Of a stretch of 64,000 bases of DNA, positions 23,601-35,300 are shown one piece after another. Both the position numbers and the translations under genes were made by a program. This stretch comes from Piper betle (Eukaryota > Streptophyta > Magnoliopsida > Piperales > Piperaceae). Numbering within the stretch: position 1 is the stretch's first letter; every line of letters begins with the position of its first letter. Below the pieces are notes generated by a model. That model had not been told where the DNA came from. It ran no database searches and was given only the letters and a program-made list of their open reading frames with translations. The stretch spans positions 124,001 through 188,000 of the forward strand of contig JAURVB010012659.1 of assembly GCA_033002965.1 (NCBI GenBank). Reading direction: 5' to 3'.

Positions 23601-24816
23601 ATCAGCAGACGTGTGGTGATCGCTGAATTGTTTTTCTGCTATCATTTTATTCAATTTTTTGTAATAAAAAATTGCTTTTTTATTGAAATTGAAATGGCAG
23701 TTTTGAACAATTGGTCTCTATTTATTTTTATCATTTAACAAAACACCAAGGAGCAAGAATATGTACAATGATTTTTTGTTATGGAAGTTGTAAACAATTT
23801 GAACAATTGGTCCCTACTTAATTTTATCATTTAACAAAACACTTAAGAGGAGCAAGAATATGTAAAATAATTTCTTGTTGGTGTCTTACTATAAGATCAC
23901 ATTTATTTATACCCAAATGCATATCAGTTAATGGTTTTCTCAAAAATTGCTGATCTTGGTCATCTCTATGATCTAAAATCCCCAACATCTTTTCTCTCAG
24001 AACCTTTTGCTTTAATTATGTTTGAATAAGGGTGCATGTTTGATATTTCCTATAATCTTTTCCTATATTTTTAGGCATTCACTGTTTGTTAAATTATGCC
24101 CTATTTTGTGCTTGGATATGGATATATATTTGCTTATTTTCTTTAGTAATTATTTTTTTCAATTTATTTATTTGAAGTATTTAAGTCTGGAGTTGTATAT
24201 TTATCCTTTAAAATAATGCCTATCTTTTACAACACCTAGCTAGGTGTTTGCAAGTTTAGAGGTGGAACTGCAACTTTCCATTTTGCTGGTTATACAATAT
24301 TGTTCCTTTATCGTTTATCCTGGTATGACAAATCCTCAATTGCAAGTTTGGGTTGAAGAATGGTTCATTCTGACATTGGCAGGTACGAAATCTACATACC
24401 GAAGTGCTGGTTACCCTTCATCATGTCCTGCAATTCCAACTGCTAAGACTCCAGATATGAAGAATGACGAACTAGATGAGAATTGTAACATTGATATTGA
24501 AAATAATGACATGAATAATAAAGCTGGTGGTCCTACGCATGAACCATATGTTGATTTCGATATCAATATACCAAATCAGAACGACACCGATGATGAAATC
24601 GCCGATTTGGATGTTTGTGATGACGGCGGGGTAAAGGTACCCAATGCAGCTGAGGCATTACGAGCTCAAGTGAATGCTGTTGGTGGAGATAGTCAGTCAT
24701 CCAGTTCTAGTGGAAGCAGCAGGAGTGGCAGTGGAAGTGGGTCTAGCAGTAGTGACAGCGAGGGCAGCGATGATGATGATTCCATTAGCTCTGGAGGAGA
24801 TATCGATATATTATGA
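20602..24816 (+). CDS. EAF: ELL-associated factor (EAF)-like transcription elongation protein, four exons, with an in-frame stop in exon 1
   Basis: EAF proteins bind ELL and help RNA polymerase II elongation in the nucleus. Exons inferred from GT/AG sites and frame: 20602-20722, 21257-21627, 22477-22519, 24383-24816; together 969 nt, 322 residues plus stop, frame preserved at every junction. The start has an excellent context (GCCACCATGGCC). The EAF N-terminal domain spans exons 1-2: LTLGSSF, CTLRYEFKPASIDK across the first junction, NKDNRVTVDFQNNQPGKPKV and DAVLFFDGETFRLERLHRAV. The C-terminus is acidic and serine-rich (SGSGSGSSSSDSEGSDDDDS), as in the family. Oddity: codon 21 is TAA (20662-20664), where relatives have Tyr after RW; TAC or TAT differs by one base. 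The gene is either inactivated, uses another start or splice, or the base is wrong. The rest of the frame is open, suggesting a recent change or an error. Confidence 0.88.
23704..23880. repeat. local duplication within EAF intron 3
   Basis: A segment starting TTGAACAATTGGTC and running through TTTATCATTTAACAAAACAC and GAGCAAGAATATGTA occurs twice in tandem with small differences. The remainder of intron 3 (22520-24382) is AT-rich and shows no other gene. Confidence 0.75.
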
Positions 24817-25017
24817 TTTAAACATGAGCTCATGTCTCCTCCAGCAAAATCTCCGTGCCACCATCACCACCATTGAGATATTCGTAAGGTTCTAAAAAAC
24901 AGGGTGATATATCGCAAAAGTGGCGAGATAGGGTGTTTTTCTTAGAATGCTATTGGTGCTGCTACATAAGCATGTTGATATTTTGTTAACACAAGATTAT
25001 GTATCTCTTCCCGGCAG

Positions 25018-25023
25018 AATAAA
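25018..25023 (+). terminator. candidate poly(A) signal of EAF
   Basis: AATAAA lies about 200 bp after the EAF stop codon. The segment 25024-25777 between the two convergent genes holds no further gene; it contains a short direct duplication (GTACTGACTGGC ... TTTGATTGCTAAA) around 25076-25225. Confidence 0.4.
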
Positions 25024-25777
25024 TTCCGGTTCTCTTAATACCATGCGTAATTTATCGCTTCTCTCATCACGGGTTGTACTGACTGGCCCAATATTGCTTG
25101 TATCGGCCCCAACATGCAAACTGGGCCAGTTTGATTGCTAAACACTTGGGGTGTACTGACTGGCACCATATTTCTTGGCTTGCTCTTAATATGAAAATGA
25201 GCATATTTGATTGCTAAATGCGCTTGGTGGAATGAACTAGTTTCATTCCGTGATAACGGGAGATTAGGTATGAGGTTAAATAATACTGATTTAGGATTTG
25301 TTATCTGGTCAAGTTGTAGGGAGAAATTGACCCGAGATACAAAATCTTGTGATTACGGCAAATGAAAGAAAATCTTTGGTTAAATGCTTCAAGGTTTACC
25401 TAGTTGGTTTTGTGCATTCTCATGGGGTCTTGGGTTTGATCCCTCCGTACTAATACAGGTTTGGGGGAAAACCATCATGGTTATGTAATGTCAGTGCATA
25501 AACGGTGATTGCTGGTTCAAATAAGGCTTCTAAAGTTTATTGGGCATTATCTAATAAACCATTTAAATGGCCCTTCAATATCATTTCCCGGCTGGTAGGT
25601 TGGATTGGAATGGATGAGTTTCTTGTTAAATACTTAATGAGATCTTTCGTTCGGTGCCAAATTGAGGAAAGCTTCTCACGCCCTTCTCAACAATGATGAA
25701 AAAGAGGAGAAAAAATTTATATTTTTTTTGTACAGAGTAGAGAGTGGCAGGGGTAAAAAATTTGAAAAAGACATAAC

Positions 25778-27433
25778 CTACTCGAACCAAATAAAAAACC
25801 ACAGATGGGGCAGCAAACAACAATCGACACATGGGCGGGAAGAAGAGGCAATTACATCACTATCACCGGTGGAGGACGCCGCCAGGCGGAGCGCGGGCGG
25901 AGGAGAAAAGGAGTTGATGTTGGAGGCAACAATCGGCGGCCCTGCCACATGTATGAGTCCACCACCGCCACCACCACCACCAACCCCACCACCCCCACGA
26001 ATGTTAGCGGCCGCCACCCTCGCCATCACGGTGGCGCCGACTCTCGCACCCGACGACTCCATCACCTGGCTGTGGTATGCCGACCTCACCGGGTGCGGCC
26101 CAACGCTCACCGCCTTCTCGCACCGGCAGTTCAGCAGCCCACCCGCCGCCCCCTTCTTCCCGCCGCCCTCCACACCCTCCTCCTGCACCGCCAACCTCGC
26201 CTGGTCCCCGAACTCCGACGCCGACGCCGAGAAGTTCGCCAGGCTGTTCCGGTCGAACGCGTCCGCCGTCACCACGCTCCACTCCACGCTCGCCTCGCTC
26301 GGTTCGTACGCCTCCGCCACCGCCAGGTCCGCCAACGTCACCGTCGTCGACATCTCGTCCAGGCTGCGCCGGGAGCTCGGCGGCCCGCCCCCGTACCGCA
26401 CCAGCTCGTCCAGCGAGTCCCGCCGCCGGTACATCGCTGCCGAAGCCCAGCCAGCGCCCGTGCCCGTGCTGGTGGAGAAGCTCTCGAGCTCGAAGAGGTC
26501 GGAGCTGGAATCGCTGGTGACGTCGTCCTCCACCCGCTGCCGCGGGCTCGCCGCGAAAGAGAAGCTCCGCCTCCCGACGTCGCCGGGGTACGCTTGGGCT
26601 GCTTCCTGCCGGGAAAGTGTCACCTCCTCGTCGGCGGGTTGGAGGGACGGGCGGAAGACCTCGAGCGAAACCCGGGGTGGGTCTTCCGGCGAGTTCACCG
26701 GCGCCCTCATCGCCGAGTCGGCCAGTGTCAACGACGGTGGGGTTATAACGGGGAACGTGAAGCCGCCGGCGTCAGACAAGAACCGTCTGGCGGAGTGGGC
26801 CACCTTTGGGCCGAGCTGCGACGCGAAGCTACTGAGATTGCTGTAGGAGAGCTGCTCGTTTCTCGCCCATGACTGAGCCGACACTCTCATCTTCGCCATC
26901 GTGGGTTGATCTTCCTCTGTTTCAAGTTTCCTGTGGTGATGATGGTGGTCGGTGGATATAACCTTGATGAGCTCGGAGTTGTTGTTGTTGTTGTGGGCGT
27001 GATGAGTATGGGCGATTTGGTTCCTGGATTGCGAGAACTTCTCCTTGACGTCGACGGACTTGTAGCCGGAGCAAGGGCATTTGCGACGGAAAAGCCACCG
27101 GCGAGGGGAACAGGGGCCCTTCTTGCCGCCGTTGTCCAAATGCGAGCTCTTCCTCATGGACACGACGATGGTGCCGGGGGGATTGGTGAGGAGGCCGGAC
27201 TGGCTGTTCCAGCTAGCTTCGGATGAAGCGGTAGGGGTGGGATGGTAGGAACCATTTTTGTAGTTCCTCCCATACCCATCAACCGAGGAGGAGACCGAAG
27301 AAGCCCGGTCGAATTCGTTCTTGTCTGCGATCCTCTCCAAGCTCGGCGGCAGCTGCTTCTGCTCCGACGTCTCGTTGAAGTACTTCTCGGCGTCGAAGAT
27401 GCTGAGCTCGGCGTCGTCGGCGGTGACGACCAT
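25778..27433 (-). CDS. PKS: PHYTOCHROME KINASE SUBSTRATE (PKS) family protein; main frame, probable true start at 27630 in another frame
   Basis: PKS proteins are plant-specific, membrane-associated partners of phytochromes and phototropins in phototropism and light growth responses. The 551-residue frame holds the family motifs in order: FDAEKYF (13-19), SEASWNSQSGLL (71-82), RRKCPCSGYKSVDV (116-129), VSLEVFRPSL (255-264), DSSSDLFELESFS (308-320), ASVEWSVVTADAF (381-393) and LNCRCEKAVSVG (434-445). A Gly tract near 490 reflects a CCACC repeat. The first Met of this frame is not the likely start. Upstream in the same frame lies LKDVSFSPSYL, matching the N-terminal PKS motif, yet no ATG precedes it. 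The first ATG of the transcript (27630-27628) begins MERSMVAITPTPS one frame away. Very high GC at third positions. Convergent with EAF. Intronless here. Confidence 0.88.
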   Translation of the reverse strand: MVVTADDAELSIFDAEKYFNETSEQKQLPPSLERIADKNEFDRASSVSSSVDGYGRNYKNGSYHPTPTASSEASWNSQSGLLTNPPGTIVVSMRKSSHLDNGGKKGPCSPRRWLFRRKCPCSGYKSVDVKEKFSQSRNQIAHTHHAHNNNNNSELIKVISTDHHHHHRKLETEEDQPTMAKMRVSAQSWARNEQLSYSNLSSFASQLGPKVAHSARRFLSDAGGFTFPVITPPSLTLADSAMRAPVNSPEDPPRVSLEVFRPSLQPADEEVTLSRQEAAQAYPGDVGRRSFSFAASPRQRVEDDVTSDSSSDLFELESFSTSTGTGAGWASAAMYRRRDSLDELVRYGGGPPSSRRSLDEMSTTVTLADLAVAEAYEPSEASVEWSVVTADAFDRNSLANFSASASEFGDQARLAVQEEGVEGGGKKGAAGGLLNCRCEKAVSVGPHPVRSAYHSQVMESSGARVGATVMARVAAANIRGGGGVGGGGGGGGLIHVAGPPIVASNINSFSPPPALRLAASSTGDSDVIASSSRPCVDCCLLPHLWFFIWFE

Positions 27434-27630
27434 GCGTCGGGGTAGCCGGGAAGAAGGAGGCGGCTCAAAGGCGGCGGCGGCACCGCCGGCCGGACGCTCC
27501 GGTCGGAGGTAGGAAGGGGAGAAGGAGACGTCCTTGAGAGCGGATTTTGAATGAAACGATCGGGCGGGGTTGGAAGGTGGGGGGATGTCGTTGAAGGGGT
27601 TGGTGTTATAGCTACCATAGACCTTTCCAT
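27434..27630 (-). CDS. PKS: PKS N-terminal part with an apparent one-base deletion
   Basis: The ATG at 27630 is the only one between the putative TATA box and the main frame. Its reading MERSMVAITPTPSTTSP resembles the hydroxy-residue-rich PKS start. The frame of the main ORF takes over only if one base is added; the G6 run at 27579-27584 is the simplest site. After it the main frame reads SNPARSF and then LKDVSFSPSYLRPERP, the conserved N-terminal segment. This can be a real null mutation, a homopolymer error, or a sign of an unseen start. Confidence 0.6.
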
Positions 27631-27835
27631 CTTTGTCTCTCTGTTCTCTTCTCCCTGCTATTCTCTAAGGTTCAGAAATGGGTGTTGGGGAAGGAGGCGG
27701 GCAGTTGCAGGCCTGGAAAGCTGCTCTGCAAATGCTTGTGTTAAAGGGGAATAGTACTTGCTTCTTGGCTGCTGCTCTTGTTTGATCTCAGTAATTGGTA
27801 TGGTCGTCGGCACGAGAGATACGGGTAGGGGTTAG

Positions 27836-27846
27836 CATTTATAGAT
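27836..27846 (-). promoter_or_regulatory. putative TATA box of the PKS gene
   Basis: The minus strand reads TCTATAAATGC. It lies about 205 bp before the ATG at 27630, with a leader containing no other ATG, consistent with a plant core promoter. Confidence 0.5.
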
Positions 27847-27849
27847 AAG

Positions 27850-30800
27850 TTTGTCACAGTGGAATACGTATTATAAAATCTAAAAAATATGCACGCTTTT
27901 ACTGTATTATTAAGGTAAGTTGTCGCCGTGCATGCTACTTATATTATATATATTATAGCTAGATTCTCATTTTATAATTAAACTAGGTATGATATGATAC
28001 TATTGTGTCATGTTCTACTTACATCATATAAATTTTAATTTTATACATATTTTTTATTAAATGATGAGTCAAATATTTTTAGACTCTAGTTGAATTTTAA
28101 GATATATTTTAATTAAATTTAAAAATAAATTATAATTATTTAATTTTCTTATTATATTTTTTTCCAAAGTAAATAGTGGGTCTCTAATTAATAAAAGTTA
28201 GAAATTAAGGTTATCCGATTCAAAACCACAACCATATACAATAGAAAATATTTTTATTTTATTTATTTAAGAAAATGAGGTTCATATAATTTAAATGTAT
28301 GACCCTCTACAATAATAGGTAATTTTATTGTATTTTTAAACTTTTCTTATGCCTTAATGGATTAATTTTTTTATTTTTAATCTCAAATCAGTATTAAGTT
28401 CTCTTTTATTAATAATAATATATTCTCATTAAATAATAAGATAACTATGATTATATAATATTTTATAGCTAAAATTTTAATTTTAAAAATAAATTCTAAT
28501 TTGATGAGAGGATAGATCATAATAATTTACTTTATTTAATATTTAATTTATTATATTTTGATTGGTCAAATCAATTATCTTTCAACTGAGCCCAACTTTT
28601 AATTCTCTTTATTAATAAAAAATAGGAGTAAATTACTAGTAGCAAGACATTCCATCCTTTGTAACTAATATCAAAGATTGACTCTAATTTAATAGATAAT
28701 TCTTATTAGATAATAAAATAGACTATAATAATTTAATATCTTAGAGATAAATTTTAATTTTAAAGATAAGTTTTAATTAAATAAAGAGATAAATTATAAT
28801 AATTATTTTTATTCTTTTTATATATTTTAGTTAGTTTAAATTCTCTATTTTTAATTCCTTATTTGTTAATAAGAATAGATACTACACTCAATATGGCTTA
28901 TTTAATTCAAATCATATTGATCTGCAATTCCTAAAAACTAATTTTTATTAGATAAGTAAACTAGTAGTGTCGAATCGAGCATCACACTACTTTTTACTAT
29001 CAAGCAAGCTTATTCAAGCTAATTTTGATATAAGGTTATATTTTTATGAGTCGAATTTGAGCAACTTGAAAATTCATTATGAATGTTTAAGTTTGATTCA
29101 CCGAGCTCTAAAATTCATCTCTTATCTTAAAGATCTCAATTTATTATTTTATTTTATTACTATATAGAACCTCAGTGACCTATAAGAAATTAATATTTAT
29201 CAGTAATAAGATATTGATAATAGTTTAAATGGAGTTGAACGTTTGTTAAATATTCAACGAGCTTCGAGCTGAATCAAACTAAGTGGTTATTTGCTCAAAC
29301 TCTGTTCAAAGTTTATTTTTGAGGCATTGACATGTACAATACAAATTCAAATTAACATGTACTGATACAAATTCATTGCGAACTCAAATTAACTCAGATA
29401 TTAACATGTACGATACAAAATCAAGGTTAAATAAATGGCAATTGAACTCCTAAACAAACTCTGTTCATGAACAACCCTATTTGGGTGCCAAAGACTGTAT
29501 GTGGGTTTCGTCTTATACTTTTGTCGTTGTGTTCTTAGTCTTATTATGAGCGCTAACTACTCGATCAAAGCTCGAATTTGTCCGATATCTTACTCAATTT
29601 TGTCGAATTAAATTACAACTCAAATTAAACGAGCACAATGCAAGCCCAGTTTCATTCATCTCTATTCGACTCGAAGCTAAATAATTTGCATTAGATAAGT
29701 AGTTTATATATTTTATATAGTCATTTATATAAAATACTAAAAAATAATAAAATAATTAAATTGTAACCATGGTTTAACATGATAATATAATGATTTTGTT
29801 TCCAAAAATCATGTGACATATAATTTAATAAAAATTGAACTATTTAAATTTTAATAAATTTATTTATAATTTAAAAACGTGCAACTCCTATTCGACTCGA
29901 TATGGCATGGAGTGGAGTTAATTATAAGCCTACTCTGAGTTATTTATATTAAAATTTTAATTATGAAAATAAAAAAATGAAATTAGCATATTGTTCTTTT
30001 GATATTTGAAATAAATAAATACATGATTTATTGATTTAGCTAACCTAAAAAATGTTATATATTTTGATTGCTTTTATGACATGATTAAAAAGTCAATTAC
30101 TAAATCAGTTAGCTACTATGAAATCATCCATGAAGTTGGATTCGATGAACCATGTTGTCAAGGCAATTCTTGAGAGTTTATAGAGTAAAATAAAGAATTT
30201 TAAAATTATTATTTTAGCTAAAATTATACAAAATAAAAAATATATAAATAATGCTTAAACATTCCCGCATTTGACTAGTACTCCGACTTAGCTCATATTC
30301 TTTTGAGCTCAACTCAAACTCGGAATCAAGTTTGAATGTAGTTGAAGTCACTAGACTCTTGCTCGATTAACACTCCTAAATCTTATCTGCTCCAAATTGA
30401 TATATATAATTACGTTATGTGGTTCCTACTCGCCTCCTTTCAAATCAATAGTTCTTGTTTTGGAAAAAAGACTTGATACTAGTACTGTCGTGCAAGACCC
30501 AATTATGCAGGTAAAACAACCAAGTTACTAAGTTACATATCATCCCCCAGCTGAACAGTAGCTTCTAACTTTCTAGCTTTTTCTAGACAATTTTTTCCTT
30601 AATTTATTTTATTTTATTTTAACTTTTCAGCTTTAATTAGTTGTGCATGGCAGCGTACCATAGATGCAGACAATCATATAATAAAAGAAAATTAATTTTT
30701 AAGAACTTCATCCTAGCACAAATTATAGATTCCAAAGAGCTTTACTAGCTGCAAAAATATTGGCAATTTTTTTAATAGTTTATGTATAAAAGCACACATG

Positions 30801-32355
30801 AAGCTGCACAATTCATTTAAATAGCTTCCCCGTTCGTAAAATTTAGTGAGGATTTTAATCAACACATTTATGAATTGGTTAGCATTATATGTGTCTGACT
30901 TTGAAAAAATAAATTCATGTTGAATAATAAAATAGACTATAATAATATCATATCTTAAAGGTAGACTCTGATTTTAAAAGTAATTTTTAATTGATCGTTG
31001 AATGAGAAAATAAATTATAATGATTTAATTTATATTTTTTATTTTGTTGTATTTTGGTCAGTAACATCTCCTACTTTTTATCATAATGTAACTTATAATG
31101 CAATTTAAACATTCAAATCTCAAAATATGTATGAGAGGAAAAGAAAACCTCAGTTTTACTTTGTTCGTTCTTTCTCTCCTTATTGGAAAGTGAGTATAAC
31201 CATCCAACAGCCTATGTTTCTTTGGGAAAAACACCTTGCTAGCTGGTAGAGATAATAGAGAATTAATATTTACTGAAAACATACGTACTGATCATTTTCC
31301 ATATGTCATCGGGCTTTCAGACAAAGTGAAGCAGCTGTTTTTTAGAAGTTAACGGAGACGTCTGTGGAAATTATGAGTTACAGTTAGCGACAGCTAAATT
31401 ACAATCTCTAATTTTTGTCTACGTATAGGCAACCTTATCGCCAATCTACCGCTAGTTATTAAATTATGGCATACTTAATTTAAATGAAGCAGCCATTAAT
31501 ATATTAATAACATGGTATCCTAGGTCGATCTACGAGAATACTGCAATTTTGTTAACTAGATTTGGTTTTCGTTTCCCAACAATGCTCAAAGATTGATCTA
31601 GTCAACGAGCTCGACAACCGTGAGGTAAAATAAAATAATCAAGACAAAAAATATCAGGAAGATAGTTCATGTCGTGTAAGGCGAGTAATTCCAAAGTATT
31701 TAATATTATAAAATTTAAATTAGTGTGGCAGGCCATTTATAATTTCACGTTACTTTATATATAATGTTGATTTAAAGTTCTACTTTTGACTTCAAAAGAC
31801 TTACGGTATTAGATTCACAAAATAGTTTGTTGTACATTTAATAAGTACTGTAGTAGAAAAATTCAGTATATTACTGAAGGTATGATAATAATTTTAAACT
31901 TTGGTAGACCACTTTTAAAAAACATGACCAAGCTTGACAGTTTGTAATTAGACCAAGTTATATTAATTACAAATGATGCTAGAGTCAATTTGAAACCATG
32001 TTAAATATTGGGGGTGTATAAGACACAAATTAGACTCATAAATCATAAAAGAAAATTCTAAAAATAGTATTTTTATTAGGTCAAGATAAGATCCAGGGAT
32101 TTTCGCGAGGTTGGATGTAAGAGATATTATGTTAGTAGAGATATCCTTTTAATCTTTAAGTTTAATTAGTTAATTTTTGAAGAAATAACTAGGACATCAT
32201 ATTGCACTTGAGCTGGTTCATTATATATTGAGTTAACTTTATAACTCCTCGAGTCAAATTAAAACATGATTCCTTAATAATAATACTCTTTGTAAGTCAA
32301 ATAGTAACATATGTTATTACCCTTGTTAATTAACTCTTGAAACTAATATATATAA

Positions 32356-32393
<38 letters not shown>

Positions 32394-35300
32394 ATTCCAA
32401 ATTTAAAACACATATTTTATATTATCTTTTATCTATTATTAATAGAAAAATCATATAAATGATTTCGAGTCCAATTTAAGTTGGCTCTTTTCTCTAACTT
32501 GACTATTCAATCAAACTTGAGCCTCAGAGTTCTCAAATTATGATTTTACACAGCGTAAAATGTTTCTTAATCAATTTTTTTAAAATTAAGCAATTACCAC
32601 TAACACCACTAACGATAAGAAATCCAGCAGAAACAAATAAAAAGAGAAAACGGGTTCCCCAGTCAGCAGCCCAAACAAGAACCCCTTCATTCTATCCGTA
32701 ACGCTTTTGTTCTTTTCCTTTCCGTATTGGGTCATGAGCAATGAATATGGAGAGGATCAATGGATCAAATACTCTTCATATTATCAATATGAAGGATCCG
32801 AGAAACAAATTGGAGTTGATTGGATATGGCAGCAGGCAGCGGCAATACCTCTTCGTTTCCCAACAACAATATAATAACTTATATATTCAATATAATTCTC
32901 CCCTCATAGTTGGCATGGGAAGAATAACAAGGTCTTTTGATTCAGAGCCACACATTCCCTGATACGGATATGATACTCACATCTGCATGCATGGCTCCCA
33001 AAGATGATAACCACATGCTTTGTCGGCAAATCGTCCCGGAGCGAGCTTGCCGGCAATATATATCAGATAGAGTACATATATCCTACGTATTAATGAATAT
33101 CCCAAAACCATTGCACCATATTATTTTAGTGCATTCATTCCCGACCCAAATCTTATTATTCCTCAACATAGGTAAAAGTTGAATAGACCATATCATCACT
33201 TGTTCATGATTGTGTAGCACCAATTTGTGGCTTTCAAAATTTCATGTTTTCCAAGACTGCATTTTGGAGGAGTGATGACCAATGTAAACGACGATGTTGG
33301 GGGGTGGGAAAAAATATAGATGTTGGGTCAAATGATTTTATATACAAGGGTTGTTAATCAATTCTAAACAACAACAATCACATTCCCAGAAGCAGATCGG
33401 TTGTTTTTTACACAGTACCGGACGATTTCTTTTATATATAGTTCGTGCAATATATGGCCAGCTAATTGGTGGTTCTCGTACCATTAGTTTGTGCTCCAAT
33501 AGTTAAAACTATGAAGAAGAAGGTCTCCGATCCAGCCTACATCAGTACGTTCACCCCTCGCATTCATCAACAGTAGTACTATAGAATGCACATGTTGTTA
33601 TGTTATTTTAAATTGTAATATAATTTAAGTCCTAGCTGGGTATCATTCAAGCTTGTTTAATTTGTGTTGACATTAGAAGGCTATGAGGAAGAGAAGTAGC
33701 TCATGGATATAGCGATTAGAGAGGCGATAATCATTGAAAGGGCAAGAAGGTTCTAGCTCCTCGTCGCTTCTCAGTTTTTGATAAATCATCGGCATCCCCT
33801 CGACACCCAATTAAACAACTATCATAATCCGAATATCTTATCTATATTAGTCCCATTAAATAAAAATTTTATAATAATTAATTTTTAATATAGCTTGTAT
33901 ATTACGCAAATTCTTAACTACTATGTTATTAAGGTCGCTAGGCAAGCTATTGTGTCATACGCTACTCGTATTACCGATATTTTAATTTTATAGATATATT
34001 CCCATTCAATAATAGGATAGATTATAATAATTTAATATGTTAGATATAGATTTTTATTGATTCTATACTTTAAACTAAATATAGATCTTAATTGAAAGAA
34101 ATTATACTTTAATAATTTGATTTATTATTATTTTTATTTTTATTATATTTTGATTGGTTAAATCTTTTACTTTTAATCATAAACCAATATCGAGTTTCCT
34201 TATTATTAATACAAGACTAGATGAGAACAATTATAAGCAAAGTTTAAAAACTTGGACTGGGATTTGACTTGGCTTGTTATAGAGTGGAGTTAACCTAGAG
34301 ATAACTTTGAACGAACTCAGAGTCACTTATACTATTTTTTCAATTAGGTAAATAAAATGTTATATAAAATTATCATATATTATTCTTTTAATACTTAAAA
34401 TTGATAAATATATGATTTAGATTATTTTATAGATACTGATTTAGCTGAATTAAACAAAAATTTAAATACTTTTATAACATTTATTACTTGACTCACGAAA
34501 TCAATCATAAAATTTATTATTAGGAAGTCATCTATAAATTTAACTTGAGAAGCTATAGAGTACATTCGACTTATAAAGTCTTTAAAGTCAAAAAGAATTT
34601 CGAAACTAATTCAAAGTATATACTTTAATAACCCCAAAAAATAGTTCTATATTTAATCCCTTTATATGTAAGATCTAATATAAAAATAAAGATATTCAAC
34701 TTAATTAACTATTTTAAAGAATGACTTAGGCTGATTAGTTTGCATGTAAATTAGGCTGTTACAAACAATGTCAATAACTTAAGATTATATTGAATGGTGG
34801 CCTGGATTAGATGTAAGAAGTTGACTAAGGAGGTAGCCACAAACCAAAAAGAATTTTAGAAACAAAATTTATTAAAAATGTGTGGATTGTAATAACTCTA
34901 AAAAAATTAGCTTTACATCAATAATTCTTAAAGTATGATATGATATATAATTAGTGATGTACATATACATTTTCAATTTGATTAACTATTCTTCAAAATA
35001 TGATTAAGGTCCATTGATTTGTATTTAGGCTGGGTTCTTACGCATACATATTGCACGAGTTCTTAATCCGTGAATGAAGTGATTCGAACAAAGAGAGTGA
35101 GATGGGAAAGAAAATTAGAAAACATAATAATGCAATGAAAAGATCAACAACAATCCAAAGCCAAATGTGTGTGATGAATATAAACGAGAAAGTCTCGTTA
35201 GGCCAAAAGTTAACATGAAAGGGAGGCTAAGAGCCAGCGTGTATGGAAGGGAACAGCAATGCGGGAAGGAGGTGGAGGTCAGCGTACATGCCTAAGGTGG

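Noticed and set aside
24244..24382. Upstream extension of the EAF last exon to the ATG at 24244
   Set aside because: It is intronic: an AG acceptor at 24381-24382 fits the frame from exon 3, and the extra peptide is hydrophobic and unlike EAF.
26004..26282. Gly/Arg-rich minus-strand frame
   Set aside because: Out-of-frame shadow of PKS.
25662..26872. Open frames of 394, 355 and 147 residues on the plus strand
   Set aside because: They lie antisense to the conserved PKS frame and follow from its extreme third-position GC; no domain is seen.
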